A stretch of DNA of 64,000 nt from an uncultured Lachnospiraceae bacterium (GTDB taxonomy: Bacteria > Bacillota > Clostridia > Lachnospirales > Lachnospiraceae). Numbering within the stretch: position 1 is the stretch's first letter; every line of letters begins with the position of its first letter. The notes below the pieces were generated by a model. That model worked only from the letters and a program-made list of their open reading frames with translations. It was not told the DNA's origin and did no database searches. The DNA lies in assembly GCA_947643615.1 (NCBI GenBank), contig CANRWO010000001.1, positions 1 through 64,000 on the forward strand, read 5' to 3'. Shown one piece after another: positions 25,965 through 35,238 of this stretch. A program made the position numbers and the translations under genes.

Positions 25965-27356
25965 ATGGATTTGACAGACATTCGCGATCTTTATCGCAGC
26001 CGGGAGGAGTATTTCGGTAAGGAGGTCACAGTAGGAGGCTGGGTGAGGAATAACCGCGACTCTAAGAACTTCGGCTTTCTGGTGATCAACGACGGTACGT
26101 TTTTCGAGCCGTTACAGGTGGTATACGGGGACAAGCTGGCTAATTTTGATGAGCTTTGCAAGATGAATGTAGGGACGGCAGTGATTGTAAAAGGGACTGT
26201 GGTGGCTACCCCCCAGGCGAAGCAGCCTTTTGAGCTGCAGGCCGGTGAGGTTGTTGTGGAAGGTGCTTCCACAGCGGACTATCCGTTACAGAAAAAGCGC
26301 CATTCTTTCGAGTATCTGCGCACCATTTCCCATTTGCGCCCCAGGACCAACACTTTCCAGGCAGTATTCCGGGTGCGCTCCCTGATTGCATATGCCATCC
26401 ATACTTTCTTTATGGAAAGGGGATTTGTCTATGTGCACACTCCTCTTATCACGGGAAGCGACTGTGAGGGAGCCGGCGAGATGTTTCAGGTGACTACCAT
26501 GGACCTGGAGAACATTCCCCGCACGGAGGAGGGTAAGATCGACTTTTCCCAGGACTTTTTCGGAAAGGCTACAAACCTGACGGTCAGCGGCCAGCTCAAC
26601 GTGGAAACTTATGCCTTTGCCTTTAAAAATGTGTATACCTTCGGACCTACCTTCCGGGCGGAAAATTCCAATACTACCAGACATGCGGCGGAATTCTGGA
26701 TGATCGAGCCGGAGATGGCATTTGCGGATCTGAAGGACGATATGCTGCTGGCGGAAAGTATGCTGAAATTTATTATCCGCTATGTGCTGGAGCATGCGCC
26801 CGAAGAGATGGCTTTTTTCAACCAGTTTGTGGATAAGGGACTGATTGAGAGGCTGGAACATGTGGCAAACTCCGATTTCGGCCATGTGACCTACACGGAA
26901 GCCATCGAAATACTGGAGAAGCATAATGATGCGTTTGACTATAAGGTACATTGGGGTTGTGACCTCCAGACAGAGCATGAAAGATACCTGACGGAAGAGG
27001 TGTTTAAGCGCCCGGTTTTTGTAACGGACTATCCCAAGGAGATCAAGGCATTTTATATGAAGCTGAACGGGGACGGCAAAACGGTTGCGGCTATGGACTG
27101 CCTGGTGCCCGGCATCGGAGAGATCATCGGCGGCAGCCAGCGTGAGGATAAGCTGGAAGTGCTTGAGCAGAGGATGGAAGAAATGGGGTTGGACAAGGAA
27201 GACTATGACTTCTACCTGGATTTGAGAAGGTACGGTTCCGTGAGGCATGCAGGGTTCGGGCTTGGGTTTGAGAGATGCGTTATGTACCTTACGGGCATGA
27301 GTAATATCCGCGACGTGATCCCCTTCCCCAGGACAGTCCACACCTGTGACTTATAA
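25965..27356 (+). CDS. asnS: asparaginyl-tRNA synthetase (463 aa)
   Basis: This class IIb synthetase charges tRNA-Asn. The N-terminal OB fold binds the anticodon ([22 protein letters not shown]). Motif 2 is [20 protein letters not shown] and motif 3 is [15 protein letters not shown]. AsnRS rather than AspRS or LysRS is supported by the overall spacing and by [11 protein letters not shown] at the C-terminus. The ATG has TAGGAGGT 7 nt upstream. No T-box leader fits in the 56-bp gap before it, unlike many Firmicute synthetase genes. Confidence 0.96.
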   Translation: MDLTDIRDLYRSREEYFGKEVTVGGWVRNNRDSKNFGFLVINDGTFFEPLQVVYGDKLANFDELCKMNVGTAVIVKGTVVATPQAKQPFELQAGEVVVEGASTADYPLQKKRHSFEYLRTISHLRPRTNTFQAVFRVRSLIAYAIHTFFMERGFVYVHTPLITGSDCEGAGEMFQVTTMDLENIPRTEEGKIDFSQDFFGKATNLTVSGQLNVETYAFAFKNVYTFGPTFRAENSNTTRHAAEFWMIEPEMAFADLKDDMLLAESMLKFIIRYVLEHAPEEMAFFNQFVDKGLIERLEHVANSDFGHVTYTEAIEILEKHNDAFDYKVHWGCDLQTEHERYLTEEVFKRPVFVTDYPKEIKAFYMKLNGDGKTVAAMDCLVPGIGEIIGGSQREDKLEVLEQRMEEMGLDKEDYDFYLDLRRYGSVRHAGFGLGFERCVMYLTGMSNIRDVIPFPRTVHTCDL

Positions 27357-27384
27357 GAGGGGCTGGATCGGGTTATTTAATAAT

Positions 27385-27403
27385 TCCTTAAGGTTTTTAA
27401 GGA
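27385..27403. terminator. small hairpin after asnS
   Basis: TCCTTAA (27385-27391) and TTAAGGA (27397-27403) form a perfect 7-bp stem with a T-rich loop, 28 bp after the asnS stop. It is AT-rich and has no following U-run, so it is only a candidate terminator. Confidence 0.3.
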
Positions 27404-27426
27404 TGTAAAACAAGGGAAAGTGTGGT

Positions 27427-28662
27427 ATGCTTTTAGGTATGAAAAAGCAGAATAGAATGATAAAAAAATCCATATTGTTGTTTTTCGGCATAGCCGCCCT
27501 TTCCCTGTTTTCCCACCCCATGGCAGCGGAGGCTTCTACCGTCTCGGGGATCCAGAGCAATATTAACAGCATCAACCAGCAGCTCCAGGATATCAATGCG
27601 GAGATTGCCGCCATGGAGGACGAGCAGGATCTGATACAGGAGGCCATTGACGACCTTAATGCAGAGATTCTAAATACCATGACCAGTATCGGGATGCTGC
27701 AGGATGAGATTGCCCGGAAAGAAGCTGAGATTGCGGACAAGCAGGCACAGATCGAGCTGACCGAGGCGGAGTATGAGGCTGCTTTGCAGAAGGAGGAAGA
27801 CCAGAAAGCCAGTATGGCCACCCAGACACGCCTGATTTATGAAAACGGCGACAGCTCTTATCTGAATGCGCTGTTGAGTGGGAATGGCATCGGGGATATC
27901 CTGAATAGCATGGACTATATCGAAAGGGTATACGAGTGCAACAAACGAATGTTGAATGAGTATATCGAGACGAAGGAGCTTGTGCTGGAACTGTGGAATC
28001 AGCTGGAAGCGGAGAAAGCCGCGCTGGAACAGGATATGCAGAACCTGGAGAACGACGAGAAAGCGTTGGAGGAGCAGAAGGCCAGTCTGGACGTACTGCT
28101 CGAACAGAAAAAGAGGGAGTCTGCCAATTACGCCGCGGAGATCAGCCGGCTCCAGCAGGAAGCGGCAGTATCGAAGACACAGCTGCAACAGGAGCAGAAG
28201 AGGCTGAAAGAATTGCAGGCGGCTTTGGCGGCGCAGAACAAGAAACCCTCAGGCACTGCCTCCAATCCCACGCCTTCTACAACAAATTACACGGGGGTGA
28301 TCAATTCCGCTTCCGGGAGCGACCTGGGAAAACAGATTGCCAACTATGCCTGCCAGTATGTGGGAAATCCCTATGTGGCGGGGGGGACCAGCCTGACCAA
28401 CGGTGCGGATTGCTCAGGGTTTACGTACAGGGTTTATGCAGATTACGGCTATTCGTTGCCCCGGACTTCCAGCCAGCAAAGGAGCGCGGGAACAGGAGTC
28501 TCCTATGACGAGGCACAGCCGGGTGACCTGATCTGCTATGAAGGCCATGTGGCTATCTATATCGGCAATAACCTGATCGTCCATGCCAGCAGCTCCAGGA
28601 CGGGGATCAAGATCAGCAACGCCCAATATAAGACAATATTGTCGGTGAGACGTATTATATAG
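27427..28662 (+). CDS. secreted coiled-coil NlpC/P60 murein hydrolase (411 aa)
   Basis: A signal peptide (about residues 1-36, ending PMAAEA) is followed by a long coiled coil (about 40-275) and a short Ser/Thr/Pro linker. A C-terminal NlpC/P60 domain (about 295-411) carries the catalytic Cys in GADCSGF, a His in GHVAIYI and a third residue in VHASS. This is the architecture of CwlO/PcsB-type hydrolases, which cut peptidoglycan stem peptides during growth and are often activated by FtsEX-like ABC systems through their coiled coil. No FtsX gene is adjacent. The ATG at 27427 has GGGAAAG 6 nt upstream; an ATG at 27439 is the alternative. Confidence 0.92.
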   Translation: MLLGMKKQNRMIKKSILLFFGIAALSLFSHPMAAEASTVSGIQSNINSINQQLQDINAEIAAMEDEQDLIQEAIDDLNAEILNTMTSIGMLQDEIARKEAEIADKQAQIELTEAEYEAALQKEEDQKASMATQTRLIYENGDSSYLNALLSGNGIGDILNSMDYIERVYECNKRMLNEYIETKELVLELWNQLEAEKAALEQDMQNLENDEKALEEQKASLDVLLEQKKRESANYAAEISRLQQEAAVSKTQLQQEQKRLKELQAALAAQNKKPSGTASNPTPSTTNYTGVINSASGSDLGKQIANYACQYVGNPYVAGGTSLTNGADCSGFTYRVYADYGYSLPRTSSQQRSAGTGVSYDEAQPGDLICYEGHVAIYIGNNLIVHASSSRTGIKISNAQYKTILSVRRII

Positions 28663-28715
28663 AGAATTCCGGTGTGGTTCCGTTTGGGATATTTTGATGC
28701 ATCGGCCATGAGATG

Positions 28716-28762
28716 ATTCACAATTTGGGTACGGATTTGTCACAGGGTGCCGGGTTGTGAAT
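28716..28762. terminator. hairpin after the NlpC/P60 gene
   Basis: ATTCACAA (28716-28723) and TTGTGAAT (28755-28762) form a perfect 8-bp stem with a 31-nt loop, followed by TATTT. It lies 53 bp after the stop codon and is a weak candidate. Confidence 0.3.
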
Positions 28763-28875
28763 TATTTCAGTGATAGCCAAATCCTGACGGATACTGACAT
28801 GGAAGGGTTGGATTTATGACATAGAATTGTTGGGTTTTGAGGCAGCAGCGGTAACAGAAAGGGAAACGGAAAGTT

Positions 28876-29712
28876 ATGTTAAGGATCGGATGTCACTTAT
28901 CTTCTTCAAAGGGTTTTCTGGATATGGCGAAGACGGCGCAGTCCATTGGCGCCACCACTTTCCAGTATTTTACCAGGAACCCCAGGGGCGGCGCCGCTAA
29001 AGAGTGGAAGGAAACGGATATAAAGGCAATGTTGGATCTGTTTGGGCAAACGGGGATTGGAATGCCCCTGGCACATGCGCCCTATACCATCAATGCCTGT
29101 GCAAAGGAAGAAAGGACAAGGCAGTTTGCGCTGGAAACCCTGGCCGACGACCTGCGCCGCCTGGAAATGCTTCCCGGCGCATTGTACAATTTCCATCCGG
29201 GAAGCCATGTGGGGCAGGGGGCGGATCGGGGGATCGAGCTGATTGCAGACGCCCTTAACCAGGTGCTGGAACCTCAGCAGCATACCACCGTCCTTCTGGA
29301 AACCATGGCCGGGAAAGGGACTGAAGTAGGCAGAAGCTTCGAAGAAATCCGCAGGATCATTGACAAGGTGGAGCTTTCCGGCAAAATGGGCGTCTGCCTG
29401 GATACCTGCCATGTCTGGGACGGCGGTTATGATATTGTGGGACATTTGGACGAAGTGCTTCAGGAGTTTGACAGTGTGATCGGCTTGGAACGCCTTAAGG
29501 CAATCCATGTGAATGATTCCATGAATCCCTGCGGCGCCCACAAGGACAGGCACCAGAAGATTGGACAGGGTTTCATCGGTGAAGAGGCTTTCGGCCGGAT
29601 CGTGAACCATCCGGCGCTGAAGGGGTTGCCCTTTTATCTGGAAACTCCCAATGAGCTGGACGGTTATCAGGCAGAGATTGCCATGCTGCGGGCGGCATCT
29701 CCGGAAGCGTGA
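28876..29712 (+). CDS. nfo: endonuclease IV, AP endonuclease (278 aa)
   Basis: This zinc-dependent enzyme cuts the backbone 5' to abasic sites in base excision repair. The TIM-barrel metal ligands are visible: His in LAHAPYTIN, His in NFHPGSH, Glu in LLETMAG, Asp/His in [13 protein letters not shown], His in IHVNDS, then [12 protein letters not shown] with Asp and His, and a final Glu in LETPNE. The length is typical. The ribosome binding site is weak (GGAAACGGAAAG). It is separate from the SOS cassette and heads the rightward run into the murein-peptide genes. Confidence 0.95.
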   Translation: MLRIGCHLSSSKGFLDMAKTAQSIGATTFQYFTRNPRGGAAKEWKETDIKAMLDLFGQTGIGMPLAHAPYTINACAKEERTRQFALETLADDLRRLEMLPGALYNFHPGSHVGQGADRGIELIADALNQVLEPQQHTTVLLETMAGKGTEVGRSFEEIRRIIDKVELSGKMGVCLDTCHVWDGGYDIVGHLDEVLQEFDSVIGLERLKAIHVNDSMNPCGAHKDRHQKIGQGFIGEEAFGRIVNHPALKGLPFYLETPNELDGYQAEIAMLRAASPEA

Positions 29713-29754
29713 GAAAATGCCGGGACGGTATAGCAGAAAGACAGGGGTGTGGAT

Positions 29755-30522
29755 ATGGATAAGAAGAGTTTGGAGGAGTACTTAGAGGGGATTCCGGGAA
29801 AGCTTTCCGTTTATTATAAGAATCTTTCCACCGGGGAAGTACTGGATTACCATGGAGGCCTGCCCTTGATGGCGGCCAGCGTGATCAAAATTCCTGTTTT
29901 GGTTGAGACCTTCCGCCAAATTCAGGCAGGTTCGCTGAAGAGGGATCAGCTGTATGTGCTGAAAGAGGAGGATAAAATGCCTTCCTGCGGCTGCCTCAAC
30001 AGAATGCACGCTGGGATGAACCTGACGGTACAGGATCTGTATAATCTGATGATTATTTTAAGTGACAATACGGCTACCAATATCCTGATCAGGCTGTTGG
30101 GAGGTACGGAAGAATTGAACGGTTCTCTGGCGGAAATGGGTTATAAGACCTGTCGTGTGAACCGTCTTTTATTTGACTCGGAAGCTTCCGACAAAGGGAT
30201 TGAAAATTATGTGTCGGGCATTGAGATAGCGGATATGCTGGAGAAAATGTACCGTGGGGAGCTGATCGGCAGGCGGTATTCGCAGGAAATGCTGGATATT
30301 CTGAAAGCTCAGCGGCTGAAAAACAAGATTCCTTTCTACTTTCAGGGGTGTGTTCCCATTGCCCACAAGACCGGAGAGGATGACGGTATCACCCATGATG
30401 TGGGCATTGTTTTCGGCAGCCGGCCTTTTATCCTGTGCTGTATGGGGAATGAGACGGACTGTCCCAGGTTTAACCGGTTGATACAGAAGCTGGCGTGGTC
30501 CCTCTACCGGGAAAATTGTTGA
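29755..30522 (+). CDS. class A beta-lactamase-like serine hydrolase, cytoplasmic (255 aa)
   Basis: This protein has the class A beta-lactamase/DD-peptidase fold: active-site SVIK (Ser-X-X-Lys), SDN motif in ILSDNTATN and KTG in IAHKTGEDD. The omega-loop Glu cannot be placed with certainty. There is no signal peptide, so it acts inside the cell, unlike true beta-lactamases. The ATG at 29755 has AGGGGTG upstream. It begins a run with a dipeptide epimerase, an NlpC/P60 peptidase and a second homologue (32835), which suggests a peptidase or amidase acting on recycled murein peptides. Resistance to beta-lactams is unlikely. Confidence 0.85.
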   Translation: MDKKSLEEYLEGIPGKLSVYYKNLSTGEVLDYHGGLPLMAASVIKIPVLVETFRQIQAGSLKRDQLYVLKEEDKMPSCGCLNRMHAGMNLTVQDLYNLMIILSDNTATNILIRLLGGTEELNGSLAEMGYKTCRVNRLLFDSEASDKGIENYVSGIEIADMLEKMYRGELIGRRYSQEMLDILKAQRLKNKIPFYFQGCVPIAHKTGEDDGITHDVGIVFGSRPFILCCMGNETDCPRFNRLIQKLAWSLYRENC

Positions 30523-30568
30523 CTTCCGGGTGATATGCCAAAGCAAAGCTGCGACATGGAGGATAGAG

Positions 30569-31660
30569 ATGAGAATAGCAAAAATAGAGCTTGGGGAGGT
30601 GCGGATCCCTCTTGTGACACCTTTTAAGACTGCGCTGCGGACGGTGGATTCCGTAAATGACATCGTTGTAAGGATTACGGCGGATGACGGCAGGGAAGGA
30701 TTTGGGGAAGCGCCTGCCACTGCGGTGATTACAGGGGATACAAAGGGTTCCGTTGTGGCGGCGGTGAGGGATTTTATCGCGCCTGCCATTACCGGCATGG
30801 ATATAGAGGATATAGACGGCATCATGGGAAGGATGCATAAATGTATTGTGAAAAATACATCCGCCAAAGCGGCCGTAGATATGGCGGTGTACGATCTCTA
30901 TGCAAAGAACCTGGACAGGCCCTTGTATAAGGTGTTGGGTGGGAACCGGGATACCATTGAGACGGACATCACCATCAGCGTCAACGGCACAGAAGAGATG
31001 GTGCAGGACAGCTTAAGGGGTGTGGCGCAGGGGTTCCGTATCCTGAAGGTGAAAGTGGGTAAGGAAGGATGGAAAGACGTAGGGCGCATTGCGGCTATCC
31101 GCCAGGCAGTGGGAAAGGACATTGCAATCCGTGTGGATGCAAATCAGGGGTGGCAGCCGAAGGATGCGGTACGCATTATCCGGGCCATGGAGGACAAAGG
31201 ACTGGACATCGACCTGGTGGAGCAGCCTGTGGATGCCCATAATTTTGAAGGTATGAAATATGTGACGTCCAATGTATTCACGCCAATCCTGGCGGATGAG
31301 AGCGTGTTTTCACCCCAGGATGCCATACGGCTGATCCAGGAGGGCGCGGCAGACCTGATCAACATCAAGCTGATGAAGACAGGCGGCATCTATGAAGCGC
31401 TGAAAATCTGTGGTATTGCGGAAAGTTTCGGAGTAGAATGTATGACAGGGTGCATGCTGGAGAGCAAGCTGGCCGTCAGCGCGGCAGCGCATCTGGCGGC
31501 GGCAAAGGGAATCATTACCAGGCATGATTTGGATGGCCCGGCACTCTGCCGGACCGATCCCTACGAGGGAGGGCCTTTGTTTGAAGGGGCGAAGATCACC
31601 ATGACGGATGCGCCGGGTATCGGCATTATCGGCGTGCCCGCTGTTTTTACACAGGGATAA
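30569..31660 (+). CDS. dipeptide epimerase, L-Ala-D/L-Glu type (363 aa)
   Basis: This enolase-superfamily enzyme of the muconate-lactonizing subgroup converts L-Ala-D-Glu from murein peptides to L-Ala-L-Glu, which ordinary peptidases can cut. The catalytic Lys is in ILKVKVGKEG, metal ligands are Asp in RVDANQGW, Glu in LVEQPVD and Asp in ILADESVF, and the second Lys is in INIKLMKTGG. The ATG at 30569 has GGAGG 8 nt upstream. The neighbour NlpC/P60 endopeptidase and the epimerase mirror the Bacillus ykfB-ykfC pair. Substrate assignment rests on this context. Confidence 0.92.
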   Translation: MRIAKIELGEVRIPLVTPFKTALRTVDSVNDIVVRITADDGREGFGEAPATAVITGDTKGSVVAAVRDFIAPAITGMDIEDIDGIMGRMHKCIVKNTSAKAAVDMAVYDLYAKNLDRPLYKVLGGNRDTIETDITISVNGTEEMVQDSLRGVAQGFRILKVKVGKEGWKDVGRIAAIRQAVGKDIAIRVDANQGWQPKDAVRIIRAMEDKGLDIDLVEQPVDAHNFEGMKYVTSNVFTPILADESVFSPQDAIRLIQEGAADLINIKLMKTGGIYEALKICGIAESFGVECMTGCMLESKLAVSAAAHLAAAKGIITRHDLDGPALCRTDPYEGGPLFEGAKITMTDAPGIGIIGVPAVFTQG

Positions 31661-31745
31661 AAGCAGCGGGAAATACAGTGGGCAGGCCCGGAAAAGGGAG
31701 ATAAAATAGGAGGCTGCCATATGTGCGGCAGAATGAGAGGGGAAT

Positions 31746-32696
31746 ATGAAAGCGATTGCGGCCAAAACGGTGGTATCATTGAGAGAAAAGCCTACGGAGC
31801 GGGTCTGCCTTGATGATGAGCTGTTATACGGGATGACGGCGGAAATCCTGGAGGAGGTTCCTGCCCTGGAGCCGGAAGAGAACGGGGATTCCCAAGGAGA
31901 GGTACCGGAGGGGGACGGGAGAGTCCCTGCAGGAAGTATGCCGGTATTGCAGCAGGCCCCCGTTACCGGCGGGGAACGGGAAAAGTGGGTGAAGATCCGC
32001 ACGGAATACCGCTATGAAGCCTACTGTAAGAAAAGAGACCTGATCACAGAGGAAACCAGAGTGGAACGCTGGGGCCGGGGGCCTGTCTGTACGGTCATGC
32101 GCCCTTTAGTGGATGTGCTGTCGGAACCTAAGGTCCAGGGACTTTGCATGGAGTCCGTCCCCATGGGCGGAAGGCTGCTCAGGCTGGGGGAAGTGCCGGA
32201 GCATGAAGGTTGGACGCTGGTAGAGCTGGCGGACGGCCGCAGGGGATACACGAGGGAGTCTTTCTTAGGCCCTTTCCACAGGCAGCCATTTACAGATGAC
32301 GAGAATCTGTTCCGCAGCCGGCTTGTGGAACTGGCGAAGAAATATATGGATACCCAGTACCGCTGGGGCGGGAAGAGCCCTCTTGGCATCGACTGCTCGG
32401 GACTGACCAGCATGTGTTACATGCTATGTGGCGTCAACATATACCGTAATGCACGAATCATGGAAGGGTTTCCCATAGCGGAAATTGAGGAAAAGGATAT
32501 GAAACCCGGAGACCTGCTCTTTTTCCCGGGGCATGTGGCCATGTATATCGGAGAGGACAGATACATTCATTCCACGGGAAAGAGCGGCAGTGACGGGGTG
32601 GCTGTCAACAGCCTGAACCCGGCCCATGAAGATTTCAGGCAAGACCTGAAGGAGAAACTGGACTGCGTGGGAAGTATGTTTGGGCCGCGCAGCTGA
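31746..32696 (+). CDS. SH3-NlpC/P60 endopeptidase, YkfC-like (316 aa)
   Basis: Two SH3-like regions (about residues 1-75 and 95-185) precede a C-terminal NlpC/P60 domain with the catalytic Cys in GIDCSGL, His in FPGHVAMYI and a third polar residue in YIHSTG. There is no signal peptide, so it works in the cytoplasm, as YkfC does when it releases L-Ala-D-Glu from the gamma-D-Glu-diamino-acid bond of recycled peptides. It follows the epimerase by 85 bp. A strong GGAGG at 31710-31714 precedes a different 31-codon frame (31721); the peptidase ATG itself has GAGGGG 5 nt upstream. Confidence 0.9.
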   Translation: MKAIAAKTVVSLREKPTERVCLDDELLYGMTAEILEEVPALEPEENGDSQGEVPEGDGRVPAGSMPVLQQAPVTGGEREKWVKIRTEYRYEAYCKKRDLITEETRVERWGRGPVCTVMRPLVDVLSEPKVQGLCMESVPMGGRLLRLGEVPEHEGWTLVELADGRRGYTRESFLGPFHRQPFTDDENLFRSRLVELAKKYMDTQYRWGGKSPLGIDCSGLTSMCYMLCGVNIYRNARIMEGFPIAEIEEKDMKPGDLLFFPGHVAMYIGEDRYIHSTGKSGSDGVAVNSLNPAHEDFRQDLKEKLDCVGSMFGPRS

Positions 32697-32834
32697 GTGA
32701 ATGGCAGCTGATGCCGGGTTCCGCTGCAGGCCGTATGGTTGTGCTGCAGCGGTTATTGTGGGAGGAAGAGGTATGACAACGGATTGCCGTACTTCGGGGA
32801 CGGTTTGAGAAAGGTTTGAGAAAGGGTAGGGCCA

Positions 32835-33680
32835 ATGGACGAAAGATTAAGCCTGGAAAACAGGATTGGTGTGGAAATAAAAAGTTATGACGGATTGATG
32901 GGCGTCTATATAGACGACTTGAAGGGAAATGTCATACGGATCAATGAGCGGGAGAGGTTTGAGACGGCAAGCACCATTAAGCTGTTTGTCCTTGCCGCTC
33001 TGTTTGAGCGGATAGACAGAGGGGAGATTTCTCTGTCGGACATGCTGGAATACCGGCAGGAGCATGTGATCGACGGCAGCGGTATTTTAAGTTCCATGGA
33101 GGTGGGCACAAGGCTTTCCGTAAAAAATATTGCAACCCTGATGATCATTGTCAGCGACAATATTGCCACCAACATGCTGATAGACCACCTGGGCGTAGGA
33201 CAGATCAATGATTGCATACAGAGACTGGATTGCAGGGACACGATTCTCCACAACCGCATTGACTTTGAAAAGTACAGCAAACTGGGAACCTCAACTCCGG
33301 CCGATTACGGTTCCATGTGGGTGCGGATGGCACAGGGGAAGCTGGTTAGTCCGGAGGCTTCAAAACAGATGCTGGACATATGCAGGCAGCAGCATTATAA
33401 TACCATGCTGACGAAAAGCCTTCCGCCCTATTATCTGGATGCGGACAATTACGAAGAGGAGATCATTTATGTGGCTTCCAAAAGCGGCAGCATGAATGCC
33501 TGCCGCAACGACGGCGGTATTGTATCCACGCCTTATGGGAAATATGTAATTGTATTGTTCCATAAGAATTTCAGCGATTCCCAGTATTATAACGACCATC
33601 CGGCCACCGTGTTCGGGTCCAAGGTGAGCCGGTTGATATTCGACCAGTATCTGGCCCTGGAGGGCCGGCTTAAGCTGTAG
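32835..33680 (+). CDS. second class A beta-lactamase-like serine hydrolase (281 aa)
   Basis: This is a second member of the same fold: STIK for the active-site Ser-X-X-Lys, SDN in IVSDNIATN, and KSG in VASKSGS in place of KTG. It is not a close copy of the first (29755), although the two share the omega-loop region and the general length. No signal peptide is seen. It follows the YkfC-like gene by 138 bp and closes the cluster before trkA. Together with its homologue it brackets the epimerase and peptidase, so it may process a different murein fragment, such as a D-Ala-containing one. Confidence 0.85.
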   Translation: MDERLSLENRIGVEIKSYDGLMGVYIDDLKGNVIRINERERFETASTIKLFVLAALFERIDRGEISLSDMLEYRQEHVIDGSGILSSMEVGTRLSVKNIATLMIIVSDNIATNMLIDHLGVGQINDCIQRLDCRDTILHNRIDFEKYSKLGTSTPADYGSMWVRMAQGKLVSPEASKQMLDICRQQHYNTMLTKSLPPYYLDADNYEEEIIYVASKSGSMNACRNDGGIVSTPYGKYVIVLFHKNFSDSQYYNDHPATVFGSKVSRLIFDQYLALEGRLKL

Positions 33681-33805
33681 GAAAGAACCTTCATGGGAAT
33701 CAGGAAACGGTATCTGCCGTGGGCATGGGCGGTCTCAGGGCAGATGGGAATTTGCCTGTGAGGCAATTGCACAGGGCAGTTACAGCAGTAATAGGAGGTA
33801 GACAG

Positions 33806-35164
33806 GTGAAGATAATCGTTGCAGGAGACGGCAAGCTGGGTTCCATGTTGACCAGGCAGCTGTCGGCCGAAGGGTATGACCTGACTTTGATAGATGCAAA
33901 TCCCAAGCAGCTGGAATCCAGCGAAGAACGCTTTGACATCATGGTAGTACAGGGGAACTGTGCTTCCATGACGGTTTTGGAGCAGGCAGGCGTAGATGAG
34001 GCGGAGCTTCTGATCGCAGCTACGGGAGCGGACGAGATCAATCTGCTTTGTTGTATGACAGCCCATGGAATGAACCCCAGGCTGCATACCATCGCCAGGG
34101 TGAGGAACCCCGAATATACGGATCAAATCTACAGGATGCGGGACATGTTTGCCCTTTCCATGACGGTGAACCCGGAAAAACAGGCGGCAGTGGAGATCGA
34201 GAGGCTGTTGAAATATCCGGGATTCCTAAAAAGGGATACCTTTGCCAAAGGCCGGGTGGAAATAGTGGAACTGCGGATAGATGCCAAAAACAGGCTGTGC
34301 AATGTGGCGCTGAATGACATGAACAGTATCGTAAAGTGTAAGATCCTGATCTGTGCCGTTCTGCGGAACGGTACAGCCATAGCACCGGACGGTAACTTTG
34401 TGATTCAGGAAGGGGATCGTATCTTCGTCACAGCTGCTGCGAAGGAGCTGACCCTGCTTCTCAAGAACCTGGGAGTGATCACCCACAAGGTAAAGCGGGT
34501 GATCCTCTGCGGTGGCAGCCGTGTCAGCTTTTATTTGGCAAAGCTGTTGAATAGGAGCGGCATCGGTGTGCAGATCATTGAAAGAAATCCGGAGAAATGC
34601 GTACAGCTTGCGGCCATGCTGCCGGAAGCAGATATTATCCAGGGCGATGCCAGCAGCCAGTTTATTTTGGAGCGGGAGGGAATCTCAAACTGTGACGCGC
34701 TGGTCACACTCACCGGCCTGGATGAATTGAACATGATTATTTCCCTGTACGGGGCCGAATGCGGCGTCCCTCAGGTCATCACCAAGCTTGGCCGGTTTGA
34801 CAACACCAACATACTGGGGAATTTGTCGCTGGGCAGTATCATCAGTCCCAAGGAGCTGTGCAGTAATATTATAGTGCGTTATGTGCGGGCCATGAAGAAT
34901 CAGACGGGTGCGGCCCAGACGGTTTATAAGATAGCCGACGGTCAGGCAGAGGCGGCGGAATTCCTGGTAGACGAGGGAACGAGATACCTTGGTAAACCGC
35001 TGAAGGAGCTCCACTTGAAGAAAAATGTGCTGGTGGCATGTATTACCAGGGGAGCCACACAGGAAATTCCCAACGGAGATTCTTACTTTGAAAAGAACGA
35101 CACGGTGATTATTGTCACTAACGGTAAGAAAGGGATCTACCAGCTGAACGATATCTTTGAATAA
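33806..35164 (+). CDS. trkA: Trk potassium uptake protein TrkA (452 aa)
   Basis: This is the cytoplasmic regulatory ring of the Trk potassium channel. It is duplicated: two NAD-binding Rossmann domains (GDGKLGSML at the N-terminus and CGGSRVSFYLAKLL near residue 235), each followed by a TrkA-C domain, giving the usual length of about 450. The start is a GTG at 33806, 6 nt after AGGAGGT; the frame is open 29 codons further upstream but without a site. trkH follows after 74 bp, so the two make one transporter. Confidence 0.95.
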   Translation: MKIIVAGDGKLGSMLTRQLSAEGYDLTLIDANPKQLESSEERFDIMVVQGNCASMTVLEQAGVDEAELLIAATGADEINLLCCMTAHGMNPRLHTIARVRNPEYTDQIYRMRDMFALSMTVNPEKQAAVEIERLLKYPGFLKRDTFAKGRVEIVELRIDAKNRLCNVALNDMNSIVKCKILICAVLRNGTAIAPDGNFVIQEGDRIFVTAAAKELTLLLKNLGVITHKVKRVILCGGSRVSFYLAKLLNRSGIGVQIIERNPEKCVQLAAMLPEADIIQGDASSQFILEREGISNCDALVTLTGLDELNMIISLYGAECGVPQVITKLGRFDNTNILGNLSLGSIISPKELCSNIIVRYVRAMKNQTGAAQTVYKIADGQAEAAEFLVDEGTRYLGKPLKELHLKKNVLVACITRGATQEIPNGDSYFEKNDTVIIVTNGKKGIYQLNDIFE

Positions 35165-35238
35165 GCGGGCAAATGGGTATTAGTGTGAAATAGAAGTATG
35201 GCTTTGCGCAGTAAAACAGCGCAGAAATGGGGAATCGC

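Noticed and set aside
29755..30522. True beta-lactamase resistance gene
   Set aside because: No signal peptide and a murein-recycling context; the fold is shared with other serine hydrolases.
31721..31816. 31-codon ORF with a strong GGAGG just before the YkfC-like gene
   Set aside because: It overlaps the real gene in another frame and its product is unlike any protein; it may help coupling but I cannot support it as a gene.
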